From positions 5,350,828 through 5,414,827 of the forward strand of contig CM054158.1 in assembly GCA_028751875.1 (NCBI GenBank): DNA of 64,000 nucleotides. The letters run 5' to 3'. The position numbers and the translations under genes are program-made. The stretch comes from Rapana venosa. Taxonomy: Eukaryota > Mollusca > Gastropoda > Neogastropoda > Muricidae. Shown here in pieces: positions 10,975 through 20,279 of this stretch. Under the pieces are notes generated by a model. It saw only the letters and a program-made list of their open reading frames with translations. It was not told where the DNA came from and searched no databases. Every line of letters begins with the position of its first letter. Position 1 is the stretch's first letter.

Positions 10975-12208
10975 CCATGAGAAATTTAAAGGCATCTCTA
11001 CAGATATGTCAATCATGAAGACTGCCATCCAGAACCTTTCATGTGATGTTGCAGCACTCAGTAAAAGTATGTTCTTTCGAGCCAGAAGGCCCATAGAGCC
11101 GGAGCTTATCCCGGTTTCTGTAGCGTTAAGCGAACTGATGGTTTTTCACAACCCCTGTGACAGGACGCTAGTCTGTCACCAGATACTTCCCCAGCAGAGC
11201 TGGTACCCACTTGTACACCTGGGTGGAGTGAGGAAAATAGGAGTAAAGTGTCTTTCCCAAGGACACAACACCGAGCCGAGCAGGGATCAAACCCGCGACC
11301 TCTGGATCACGAGTTGACCGCCTAAACCACTCGACCACGGTGCCTCCTTGTTGCAGCACTCAAGCAACGAACAATGACCATCGAGGCTAAGTGTGAAGAG
11401 GTGAAGGACAAACATGAAGAGCTCCAGATAGCAGTGGAAGATCTCAGAGAGGAGTGTGCTGAAGTGAAAAGAAAAGTGACGGAAGAAATTGACAAATTAG
11501 AAGCTTTCTCTCGCCGAGACAACCTGAGGTTCTTTGGTATTCCAGATCCCCAGATGAGACATATGAGTTTTGCACGGACAAAGTTGTCAATGTTTTACAA
11601 GAAACAGTTCCAGACAAAATATGGTCCCTTGATGACATTGCTCGTGCTCATCGCCTTCGATCACGTACAATTACGTCAGTATCAACCCACGCCCTATGAT
11701 TGTCAAAATGGAACGCTGGAAAGACAAGATGGCCATTATCAACTCTGGAAGGGAGGCTCTGAAGAAGAAGGGCATCAAGGTAGCCGGTGACCTGACCACA
11801 CACCAGAGAGCAGTCCTGAAGGAGCACAGGGACAAGGGTTTACACGCCTACTACAAAGCAGGAAAGCTGGTTGTCACAGGCCCGCTGAGGACCCGAGAAA
11901 ACCAGAGCAGAACTTGGTTTCCTTCCATGGGGCCAAGAAGGACAATAACCTCAACAGCAGAAGACGGGATCACCAGCGTGACGCCATCCCACTCCTCAGA
12001 GATGGTGGCCACTGGTGCCAATGCTCTGCTCAACACCAGGAGTGCCTGCACTGACAACTTCAAGCAAAACCAGGTCTACCAACCCTTCAAAGAGACTCGT
12101 CCCCTAAGCACTCCAGAAGCTGAGTACACCAAACCTGACCTACTATGGAGGAGGTGTTGTAACATGAAGGTCCTGGCCACAAGGACTCTTTCAAGTGAAC
12201 TGAAATAG
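10975..12208 (+). pseudogene. LINE family D copy 1, ORF1 (coiled-coil, RNA-binding type), split by a SINE
   Basis: Before the SINE the frame reads KGISTDMSIMKTAIQNLSC. After it (from 11,363) come a charged helix (EAKCEEVKDKHEELQ, EECAEVKRKV), the motif FSRRDNLRFFGIP, and later IARAHRLRS and KKKGIKVAGDLT. This is the coiled coil followed by an RNA-recognition-like domain typical of APE-type LINE ORF1 proteins, which bind the element RNA. Frameshifts occur near 11,560 and 11,690. The 5' end is truncated at about 10,975, next to a SINE-2 fragment. A basic C-terminal tail ends at a stop at 12,208. Confidence 0.75.
11061..11348 (-). mobile_element. tRNA-derived SINE (SINE-3), full copy with 14 bp target duplication
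   Basis: The element lies on the minus strand. Its 5' end carries a pol III A box (tggtcgagtgg) and a B box within gcgggtttgatccc, spaced as in a tRNA. The cloverleaf-like head is followed by a body of about 210 bp. The 14-mer tgttgcagcactca flanks it exactly (11,047-11,060 and 11,349-11,362). A second copy lies at 18,972-19,258, also on the minus strand. It interrupts ORF1 of a LINE, so it is younger than that LINE. Confidence 0.9.
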
Positions 12209-12239
12209 AAAAGGACACATGCACCCCTACTGAAGGAAA

Positions 12240-14720
12240 CACTTTGCCTGTGCTTTCAGAACATTAGGGGGCTGTTTGGAAAACTTTCTGACCACACTTA
12301 ATACTTTGTAAGTAGTTTTGATATAGTTTGTCTTTCAGAAACTTTTGGCCATGAAAAATAACAACTTTAAAACAGCTTTCCAAACTATGTGTGCTTTTCT
12401 TCCCCAGTTGTGAAGCTCTCCCACCATGGAAGATGCAGGGGTGGGTTTTTAGTTTTAGTCAAAAAAGAGTTTGCTGAGTTTGCAATCAAAATAGAGACAG
12501 ACTGTGAAAATGTAGTTTGTGTCAAATTTGCTGAGTCTTTTTGGTGTTGATTCCGATGTCTTTCTTTTTCATTGTTATTGTCCACCTACTACTTCCCCCT
12601 TTACGAATCTGCACAGACAGACTGCCACATACATGCTATTGAAGAATGTATAGTTAATGTCACTCTTGAACACAATGCTAACAATTTCCTTGTTTGTGGC
12701 GACTTTAATGCCAGAACAGGAGATCTTCAGCCTAATTCAGAAATGTTCAAACTTGACCCTGAAGATATAGCAAACATAACTGGGATGAACTGATCTCATG
12801 CCGAAGTTCAAAGATAAGACTGTTAATGACTTTGGACAGATACTCTTGTCAATGTGCACATGCTAGAGCTACTTATCTTGAATAGTTTTTGTACACCTGA
12901 TTTGTCTGACAAGTTTACATTGATATCAACAGTTGAAGCAGCACAAATGATTATTTCTTAAACTCACCAGACATTCTAAATCTTTGTTCTACTCTTGAAA
13001 TACAGGAACGAATAGAATCTGACCACATGCCCTTGAAACTAACCTTAACTGTATGTACTAATTGCAATGTCACATCAAATGATAAAGAGTATGTTTCCAG
13101 TTAGTGAGTTACTAAATACTCATGGAGCCCAAAATGCATCACCAGTTAACTGAAAGATTAGAGAGTCCAGCTTTCTAAAACGAAATTGCTTTGGCAACTT
13201 CACAGATAGACTCCCTCCGTGTCGATGCTCCCGGAGACCTTTTCACAGCTGTCCTGGAGTCAGCATCTTGCATGGAAAAAGAATTTGGTAAGCCAAAATC
13301 TGTGGAAAGTACTAACAGTTGTTGGTATGACAAAGAATGCAAAGAGTCAAAAAAGAAAGTATACAAAGCCCTTAGAAAGTACAATCATAAAAGAACAGAT
13401 GCAAATCGAACATTCTATACTTAAGAAAGAAAGTTGTCTTGCTTCACCAGTTGTATTTTTCCTTTTGATAAACAATCTTGCAACATATCATAAGCAACGG
13501 AAATCACAGAATTCAGCTAAGTCAAAATGCCACAGAATTGTTCCTCTTAATGTTTGCAGACCTACTACTTTTCTCATACTCCCCTGTAGGCTTGGAAAAT
13601 CAGCTAAACAAGTTACATCGTATTGCTAATAAATTTGGATTAAAGGTAAATCTTGAAAAAACTAAAATTATTGTAGTTCAGAACGGCGGACATTTATCAA
13701 AATATGAACACTGGCACTTTGGACATCAAAAGTTAGAAGTTGTTAACTCATATAAGTACCTTGGCCTTATTTTCACAACCTGCTTGAGTTTGAATGTTGC
13801 CACTGAAAGCTTGACGACAAAAGCTAAAAAATGTGTCATAGAAATATGTAGGACTCTACGTAAACTGGATTACTTTTCCCTCAAGATCTTTAAACTTTTT
13901 GATGCGCGTATTGCTCCTATACTACTGTATGCAGCTGAGGTGTGTGTGTGTGAATTTAATCAGATTGAAAAAAAATCCATCTCTTTGCATGTAAACATTT
14001 TTTAAATGTTAGTCTACACACACCAAACTACATGGTGTATGGAGAATTAGGCCGTTACCCTCTCCTCGTGCTGTCAGCTGTCAGATCTGTTTCCTACTGG
14101 CTATGTCTGTGCTCCTTACCTAGCCAGAGATATGCTAGCATGGCTGACCATATATGTTAAAATTTTTAGATGAGAAAGGCCATGTAACTTGGGTTACACA
14201 CATCAGAAATCTTATCTGCTCCTCTGGATTTGGCTACATGTGGCTTTTTTAAGGTGTTGGAAATCATAAAGCTTTTTTACCTGAATTCAAGCAAAGAATG
14301 ATCGATTGCTTCAGACAACAAAGGTTGGAAAAAATAACCACTAGACCACAATATAATCCGTATAGTTCCTTCAAAAGTTTATTAGAACCAGAAAAGTACA
14401 TGAACTTAATCACTTCCAGGTATATATGTACTATGTTCGTACAATTCAAACTGGGAGTAACAGAATTAAAAAGCAATAAATTTAGATATACACCAGATAA
14501 TTGTTCCCTGGCTTGTCCAAACTGTAATCGTGCATCTGAAGATGAAATCCCCTTCCTTTTTAACTGATTTACGGAAAACTTATCTAAGCAAGGTTAATCT
14601 AGAATATTTCAGAAACCAGAAGTTATCTCTATTAGAGTCACAGGAACCTGATCAAGTTGTAGATCTGGCAAAGTTTATATCCCATGCCTTTAAAAATAGA
14701 AAATCACAACCCATTTAGCA
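12240..14720 (+). pseudogene. LINE family D copy 1, ORF2 (endonuclease and RT), decayed
   Basis: An endonuclease start (LCFQNIRGLFGKL, about 12,248) is followed by DIVCLSETFGHEK, then CGDFNARTGD (about 12,695-12,725) and SDHMPLKL (about 13,020). Next comes the linker CWYDKECKESKKKVYKALRK (13,320). The reverse transcriptase core is largely deleted near 13,430: the frame resumes just upstream of the catalytic box, with FAD (near 13,552) followed by a degraded stretch. FGLKVNLEKTKIIV and SYKYLGLIFT follow. The C-terminus ends with a zinc-knuckle-like CPNCNRASEDEIPFLF (14,510-14,567). Multiple stops mark it as dead. The whole element fills an ENDOV intron. Confidence 0.8.
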
Positions 14721-15040
14721 GCTAAGACATCTTTTAATTAGGCATTTTTGCATACAACATAAAATTGTGCTAATTTAGCAAACCAAAGACCTGTCTGTAT
14801 GTCTGTGTGTATGAGATGTATGTATGTATCTGTCTGTTGTTGGGGGTGGGGGGTGTTGTTCTTTGGGATTTTTGGGGTTTTTTCTTTCTTTTTCTTAAGG
14901 AGCTAGTTTACTTGAACAGATTTTGTGAACTTTATGAATTGCTGCAGTTCTTTGCATCTATCCATTCCCCCTTGTTTATGGACTTCCCAAGTCCTGAACA
15001 ATACAATCATTGTCATTGTCATTGTCCCCCTCCCACCCAC
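14721..15040. other. ENDOV intron segment, likely LINE 3' UTR and GT-rich tail
   Basis: No coding signal. The first 100 bp may be the 3' UTR of the LINE just upstream. Then follows a TGTATG/TCTG-rich low-complexity stretch (14,795-14,840). Confidence 0.5.
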
Positions 15041-15046
15041 ACTCAC

Positions 15047-15181
15047 ATCAGGTTTGTACTGTGGAGCGTCGTTCAGCAGGGCTTCGTACAGCCTCAGGAG
15101 AGAGTCCACTTCTCGGAAGGCCAGGAAGCCCGGGATGTATGGCGCCGTCAGCTGGATCATTTCCAGACCTTTGTACACCAC
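15047..15181 (-). CDS. ENDOV: ENDOV exon carrying the second catalytic residue
   Basis: A clean 135 bp exon with acceptor (ttggtgacag) and donor (gtgagt). It is open in one frame and encodes 45 residues: VVYKGLEMIQLTAPYIPGF, LAFREVDSLLRLYEALL, then NDAPQYKPD. The P.GFLAFRE segment is the endonuclease V signature containing the metal-binding Glu. It joins in phase 0 to the exon upstream (FPDLE then VVYKG) and to the exon downstream (KPD then VIFVDG). Endonuclease V cleaves near inosine; animal enzymes act mainly on inosine-containing RNA. No indel is seen here. Confidence 0.95.
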
Positions 15182-15243
15182 CTGTCACCAAAACATTCAC
15201 CTGTCAATCAATCTGACATGGGTTTCCCAAAGTCGGAATGTAG

Positions 15244-15355
15244 AGTATACAAAATAGTGTACTTTTACTGTTAATAATAATGATAGCAGTACTAGTAATA
15301 ATCCAAAACTAGCAGTAGTAAGAGCAGCAACAGCAGGGATTGTAGTGGAACGATC
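15244..15355 (+). repeat. Inverted repeat R2, left arm
   Basis: The stretch from gagtatacaaaatagtgtac through aataataatgatagcagt to cagcagggattgtagtg is closely matched, inverted, at 18,236-18,350. Arms are about 110 bp and mostly identical by eye. They lie on either side of the ENDOV exon 17,368-17,563, within its introns. Confidence 0.8.
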
Positions 15356-15594
15356 ATAAAATTATAAACAAAAATCTCACCATTGGTGAACCTCAGAGCT
15401 CGCACAGCTGTCAGTCCCCACCACCACCACTCCCACGCCACTTTCAGCTTCTCTCAGCTATCATTTCCCCCCCCCCCCCACCACTCCCATCCCACTTTTA
15501 GCTTCTCTCAGCTGCTCTTCACTTCATCCCCTCCCCTCCCCTCCCCTCCCCTACCAGCTGGTGCTAATTACGGCAGGAACTGACCGCACGTTTT

Positions 15595-15803
15595 CATTTT
15601 TCATACCACTTCAAGTCACGCCAGATTTCTCTACTTACGTAAAATTCAGGCTGCTCTACCCTGGGAGAGCGCGTCACCACAAAAGCAGTGCCACCCTTTT
15701 TTTCCCCTTCTTTTCCTGTCTTCATCTGTATTTTGTTTCCTTATCAGAATGGCTTTGTTCTATAGAATTTTGCCAGGGACAAACTCTCTTGTTGCCGTGG
15801 GGA
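15595..15803 (-). mobile_element. SINE-1 copy, inverted, split by SINE-2 (first part)
   Basis: The reverse complement of the SINE-1 body runs from cataccacttcaagtca to gttgccgtggg. It resumes at 16,222 with gtgggttcttttatgtgcgc and runs to about 16,305. The SINE-2 element lies exactly at the break. Confidence 0.8.
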
Positions 15804-16218
15804 GGGCGGGAGGACAGGACAGCCTAGTGGTTAGAACATTGCGCTCGCAATCTAACGACCCTCTCTCTCTCTCTCTCTCGGGATAGCCTGGTGGTTAGAG
15901 TGATGTATTCGTGATCTGCTGACCCGGGTTCGATTCCCGTTCAAGGGGATATTTTCCCCTGGAGTTAACATCAGTGCAGACTCCACTCTCCCCTTCGGAT
16001 GAGACTATAAACCAAGGCCACGTGTGCGAACACACGCAGAACATCTTGCTCACACGTTAAATCATGTTCCGCTTTTCAAAAGAGTAGGCCATTGTGTGCC
16101 GGTGGGAACAGATGACAGAATTTACAAAACAGCATACACACTGGGACTGGATGTAAAAAAGCACAAAAGTGCTTATTCCATTATCAATATAAAAGAATTT
16201 TTTGAAAAATTTTAAATG
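15804..16218 (+). mobile_element. SINE-2, full copy with doubled tRNA-like head
   Basis: A complete tRNA-like head at 15,879-15,940 has an A box (tagcctggtggttagag) and a near-perfect B box (gggttcgattcccg). A second, shorter tRNA-like head (agcctagtggttagaacatt, 15,829-15,850) precedes it, separated by a (CT)n tract. The body then runs from ggatgagactataaacc through cattgtgtgccggtggg to a tail at aaagaattttttg. It sits inside SINE-1, so SINE-2 was active later than SINE-1 at this site. Fragments of the body lie at 10,826 and 18,476. Confidence 0.8.
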
Positions 16219-16305
16219 TCAGTGGGTTCTTTTATGTGCGCTAAATAAGTTTGGGTAACACACAGGACCTCAGTTTATCGTCTCACCCAAAAGACTTGGA
16301 CTAGG
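16219..16305 (-). mobile_element. SINE-1 copy, second part after SINE-2 insertion
   Basis: Continuation of the inverted SINE-1 body: gtgggttcttttatgtgcgc, then cctcagtttatcgtctcacc and an aaaagactt block, colinear with the copy at 4,955-5,275. Confidence 0.8.
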
Positions 16306-16984
16306 TAAAAGGAAGGCGTACGCTAAATTTAGTGCTCTTTACAGGGTGATGTTGGGTGCTGTGCTCTAGCCCAGGAATGAAAAGAAAAAAAGATGACCTG
16401 GACCTCACTTTAAAAAAAAAAAATTCATTTAAAAAGTTTTTGGTTTTTTGTGTGTGTGTTTTTTAAAACATGGATCTGACTCTTTTATAGAGCTCTATAC
16501 AATCAAGGAAACCATCGTCTTGACGTCCTTCCCTTCTTATACATTTTTTCTGTTCCTTGCCTTGAGCTCTGAGGTCCACCAATGGTGAGACTTTGTGCAT
16601 GTGACCATCTTTTCGCCCACCATGAAGGTAAGCGCATTCCGACTTCAGGGCGGTCAGCTTGAAAATGATGGCTGGAGAAGAAGAAAAAAAAATGATGACT
16701 GGAACTGAGATTATAGTTCTCTGTTTACAAATTAAACTTTAAAGCACCAAGATAAAATAACTGCCTCCCCGCCCCTCCCCCCCTCCCAACCCACTCCCCA
16801 ATGATTAGATTTTGCATATGATACTTTATGAATTCATACATTTGACCATTTTTGCCCAACATTAAGGTTAAGGTGGGTTAGGGAAACACGCACATACCCA
16901 GCATACACCCCAAAGTCCGAATGCGGCTACCTTCACGGTGGGCACAAACAATCGCATACGCAAAACCTCACCACTGGTGAACCT
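16306..16984. repeat. Intron sequence with an inverted pair R3
   Basis: Two related stretches face each other: 16,568-16,655 and the reverse complement of 16,905-16,990. They share caccattggtg/caccactggtg, ccttcatggtgggc/ccttcacggtgggc and a gtc(g/c)gaatgc block. A C-rich block lies at about 16,763-16,800. No coding signal. Confidence 0.6.
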
Positions 16985-17235
16985 CCAAGCTCTAGCCGAG
17001 GAACAAAAAAAAAATCCCCACCTTCTACAAATTCTGTGCTAGGAATTCCCTCTTTTCTATCCCTCTCTGTTTCAGCCTTGTTTCTTTTCTTCCTGTCACC
17101 TCTTTCTTGACTTTTACTGTTTTCCTGGTACATTCTCCTACCATTTTTTTCCCAGAGAGCCTTAAAATATAACCATTCTGATTCTCTCCCACACAAAAGT
17201 CAAATGTGCTGGGCCTGAATTTGTCAGGCGCTTAA
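16985..17235 (-). repeat. Dispersed repeat R1, copy 2
   Basis: The minus strand matches copy 1 at 5,318-5,560 over about 240 bp, including the peptide-like frame RKKRNKAETERDRKEGIP and TEFVEGGD. Conservation of the same frame in both copies hints that the repeat was once coding, or it may be chance in a purine-rich stretch. Confidence 0.65.
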
Positions 17236-17296
17236 CAGCAACACATTTTCGCTCATATGACAGACAACAATAGTTGCTGTCTGAACGTTTAAACAA

Positions 17297-17346
17297 GAAG
17301 AAGAAGAAGATTTTAACAAGAAGAAGAAAAAAAAGAAGAAGAAGAT
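17297..17346. repeat. (AAG)n microsatellite
   Basis: An interrupted AAG/GAA repeat, 20 bp downstream (on the ENDOV strand) of the donor site of the exon at 17,368. It adds CTT-rich sequence to the start of that intron. Confidence 0.9.
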
Positions 17347-17367
17347 TATACTACAGCATAGACTCAC

Positions 17368-17563
17368 TTCAAGGTCTGGGAAAGAGATGATGATCAGAGC
17401 AGCACAGGCATCAACATTGTTGTCCTTAATGAAGGAAATGTCTACACCTCCAATGTAAAATGTTTTGCCGCCACTGCCATCCTTTGTAGTGATGGCCTGT
17501 AACATCTTCTTCACTGTGCTGGAGTCCTGTGACACCAGCTTCTTCTTCAGGGACAGCTGTTTT
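17368..17563 (-). CDS. ENDOV: ENDOV exon carrying the first catalytic aspartate
   Basis: A 196 bp exon with acceptor (ttttttttgtaacag) and donor (gtgagt). It starts by completing an Arg codon split with the upstream exon. It then reads KQLSLKKKLVSQDSSTVKK, the helix that opens the endonuclease V fold, then FYIGGVDISFIKDNNVDACA and ALIIISFPDLE. GGVDISF contains the first metal-binding Asp, and the FPDLE end joins in phase 0 to VVYKG. No frameshift is seen. The match to the family is clear across the whole exon. Confidence 0.95.
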
Positions 17564-18235
17564 CTGTTACAAAAAAAACACGGACAGTGTGACAGTCAGG
17601 TACACGTACAGTTGAGTAAATTGACCTTCGCTGTATTTCGTTACTGGTTCACTTGTTTACTTGTAACACGAGTTATTCCTATACCACAGGTCTGCCAGAA
17701 TGCTGTTCCTTTGCTACAAAACTAAAGGCTACAAGGTTAACAACTTTCACCATACTTCTTTTTTTTTTTTTAACCGCTTATGATTACTATTCTGTGGGTT
17801 CATCACTCTTAATCAGCTCAAGTGGGCATCTCAGTCCCGCTCTGAAATCGAGCCATTACTGTAGGGAGCTTAGTATGTGGTGTCATGTGTACGTTAGCTG
17901 AGAACACTGAACAGGCATCACTGAACACCTCCAAAGTGATCTAGCAGCAACACAGGGCCCCTCTGGCTAGTGGCCCCATAGTGGCCTGACATTGATGGGC
18001 TCCCTGTGGACTTCAACTCTGAGGATGTGACAAAATTAATGTTGGAACAGCTGGGGCAGGGACAGAGAGATTGAAAGGAGTAGCAAAGGATCAGCAGGAC
18101 AGGCGCATCACAGAAGTTGAGGCAGCAAAAAGAAGAAAAAAATCCAAAGTCTTTACTGTTATGATGTAGGGACAGTGTCGAGTGGAGGTGCCTTGTTTGG
18201 GTCACATCTTCTAAAGTACTAACTTAGTAACTACA
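17564..18235. other. ENDOV intron segment
   Basis: No recognisable gene. A 95-codon minus-strand frame (17,918-18,205) has no motif or splice context I can support. Confidence 0.45.
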
Positions 18236-18350
18236 AGTACTTTCACTACAATCACTGCTGTTACTGCTACTACTACTGCTAATTTTGTAGTATTAGAACT
18301 GCTATCATTATTATTAATAATAATTGTAAAAGTACACTATTTTGTATACT
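18236..18350 (-). repeat. Inverted repeat R2, right arm
   Basis: The reverse complement of this stretch matches 15,244-15,355 in order: gtatacaaaatagtgtactttta, aataataatgatagcag, gcagtagta, cagcag(t/g)gattgtagtg. The two arms are about 3 kb apart and enclose an ENDOV exon. Confidence 0.8.
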
Positions 18351-18475
18351 CTTCTATCATTACCGAACTTTTACAAGCACACACACACACACACATATAT
18401 ATATGTATGTTAAATTTATACACTGTAACTTAGTGTAAGTGTAAAAGTTTGTGCATGTGGGCACACGCACACACA

Positions 18476-18655
18476 CACACATCTTGCGCACATGTTAAAT
18501 CCTGTTCCGCTTTTCGTAAGAGTAGGCCATTGTGTGCCAGTGGGAACAGATGACAGAATTCACAAATCCACATACACACAGGGACTGGATGTAAAATAGC
18601 AAATAAATGCTTATTCCATTATCCTCAATATAAAAGAATAAATAAAACACACCAC
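18476..18655 (+). mobile_element. SINE-2 body fragment
   Basis: Matches the SINE-2 body and tail (catcttgcgcacatgttaaatcc, agagtaggccattgtgtgcc, gggactggatgtaaaa, cttattccatta). The head is replaced by a (CA)n tract. Confidence 0.8.
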
Positions 18656-18689
18656 ACAGACACACACACAAGTTAGGAGGAGTCCCATA

Positions 18690-18958
18690 ACCTATAAAGT
18701 TGTAGGGGAGCGAGGTGTCAGAGACCTCACTTCTCTAGGGCCAGCATATTGAGGGCGGTGCCCATCTCCTCTCCCTCGCTGCTTTACCTTCCCTGACCCT
18801 AAAGAGGGCAGGTACCCATTTACAGCTGGGTGAACTGGGGGAACTGTACTGAAGCCAAGGCGTGCAAACGGTCACCCATCCAACTTGGTAACCACGCTCG
18901 ACGCTGCTTAACTTGGCTGGGGGAAAGCGAGTGCTCCGACCACTGAGCTATCCCGTCC
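18690..18958 (-). mobile_element. Composite tRNA/5S rRNA-derived SINE (SINE-4)
   Basis: Read on the minus strand, the element opens with a tRNA-like segment (gggatagctcagtggtcgga, containing an A-box match). It then passes into a 5S rRNA-like segment at 18,918-18,871: aagttaagcagcgtcgagcg, tggtta, then ttggatgggtgacc. The last is the conserved 3' promoter block of animal 5S rRNA. A unique body of about 160 bp follows. The 5S part is too short and diverged to be a 5S gene. Pol III transcription is expected from the family; activity is unknown. Confidence 0.75.
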
Positions 18959-18971
18959 CCTCACACACGAG

Positions 18972-19258
18972 TAGTAGTATGTTCTTTCGAGCCAGAAGGC
19001 CCATAGAGCCGGAGCTTATCCCGGTTTCTGTAGCGTTAAGCGAACTGATGGTTTTTTCACCACCCCTGTGACAGGACGCTAGTCTGTCGCCAGATACTTC
19101 CTCAGCAGAGCTGGTACCTACTTTGTACACCTGGGTGGAGTGAGGAAAATAGGAGTAAAGTGTCTTTCCCAAGGACACAACACCGAGCCGAGCGGGGATC
19201 GAACCCGCGACCTCTGGATCATGAGTTGACCGCCTAAACCACTCGACCACGGTGCCTC
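18972..19258 (-). mobile_element. SINE-3, second copy
   Basis: Nearly identical to the copy at 11,061-11,348, from gttctttcgagccagaaggc to accacggtgcctc. The A box (tggtcgagtgg) and a canonical B box (gcgggttcgatcccc) are better preserved than in the first copy. It lies just outside the donor of the ENDOV exon 19,299-19,822. Confidence 0.9.
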
Positions 19259-19298
19259 AATTCACACACTGAGTACTGATACTCAAATGACAGCATAC

Positions 19299-19822
19299 CT
19301 CTTCCATTGTTCCTCCAAGTCTTCAAATGGGCCCTTCTCTTTTATGCTGTTACTCCCTTCAGTGGTAAAATTCCCAGGAGTGGGCTCTATGCTCATCTTC
19401 ACACATTTCTGTGCTGCTGATGACATGTCATAAGGATTGCTGCAAAATCTACACTGACAAGTCTTGCTGAAATCTCCCTGTTGACCTGCAGTGTTGGGAG
19501 GTAACCTGCAGGCTGAACAATAATCTGCTGTCTTCTGTTTATGCTTAGTGGGCTCTATGAGAATTCCACACAGTTGGCAGTAGCGCTGTCCACAAGGTGT
19601 CTGGGCTACCATCTCCTCTGCACACATACATGCTCGGCACAGGTATCTCTGTCCTCTTTGGTACACTGATTTTGACAGGAACAAAATGCCACATGTACCG
19701 CAACCTTTATTGGCGTCAAGTGCCATGTCTTTCCTCACTTCTTTATTTTTCATGTGTGGGTAAAACACGTTTCTGACTGCAATTTCAGTTCCTCCTTGAA
19801 TTGGTGGTCTTCTTAGATCTTG
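19299..19822 (-). CDS. ENDOV: ENDOV N-terminal exon encoding a cysteine-rich (zinc-ribbon-like) region
   Basis: An open stretch of about 174 codons is bounded by an acceptor (ctggtgcctgttccag, above 19,822) and a donor (aggtatgc at 19,298). It ends LEEQWKR with the Arg codon split AG/A, which the exon at 17,563 completes to give QWKRKQLSLKKKLV. This matches the start of the endonuclease V domain (a W-K-R/Q...LK helix). Upstream lie five CxxC pairs. Counting from a GTG at 19,768, they are at residues 23/26, 44/47, 64/67, 84/87 and 106/109, with extra Cys at 49, 59, 104 and 122. The first four form two C-x2-C-x16/17-C-x2-C units, the pattern of zinc ribbons. A polar linker follows. The true start lies in an upstream exon I could not identify. 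Assignment to ENDOV rests on phase and the helix match. Confidence 0.75.
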
Positions 19823-20232
19823 CTGGAACAGGCACCAGATGCTAGTACTACTAATACTAGTAATAGTTCGATAGTTGTATTAGGCTAGTTTGTCAAACAA
19901 AAGAAAACGATGAATATAAATCAAACTGAAATAGGGAGAAAATGGCTCTCTTCTGACTTTTGAAACCCTTATCTTAAAATTACCTTGTTACTGCTGCCTA
20001 ATGTTACACACAAGTTTACTAACTCAACAGACAAATCTGATCACGTTTTGATTCTCGATCTGCTCTGGCTGGTCCTTTGAATAAAAATGATGGTTGAGTA
20101 TTTGATCAGTTTGAGTTAAATAAAAAAATCCGGTAGACCTGAATCCTCGACAGACACCAGCTACACTCGTGTCCGAACCACACGGCTATAGAGGCATTGA
20201 GCTTTATGTCCTCCTGGGTAAATGGGAACTTC

Positions 20233-20267
20233 ACACTTTGATCTTAGCCAAAAGGCCGAGAAGCGAT
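20233..20267 (-). ncRNA. U2 snRNA 5'-end fragment or U2-derived pseudogene
   Basis: The minus strand reads atcgcttctcggccttttgg followed by ctaagatcaaagtgt, which is the conserved 5' end of U2 snRNA with one extra A. Past this point the branch-recognition and Sm regions of U2 cannot be seen, so it is not a full U2 gene. A TATA-like stretch (ctatatatg) lies about 30 bp upstream. It could be a truncated retrocopy or the head of a SINE. Confidence 0.75.
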
Positions 20268-20279
20268 TAAACGGGAACA

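Noticed and set aside
15879..15940. A tRNA gene
   Set aside because: The boxes are good but the stretch continues into a SINE body that occurs elsewhere, and no acceptor-stem pairing was evident.
17918..18205. A 95-codon cysteine-containing frame in an ENDOV intron
   Set aside because: No motif, no splice signals and no repeated occurrence.
18871..18918. A 5S rRNA gene
   Set aside because: Only about 48 bases match and the 5' half is replaced by a tRNA-like sequence, so it is part of a SINE.
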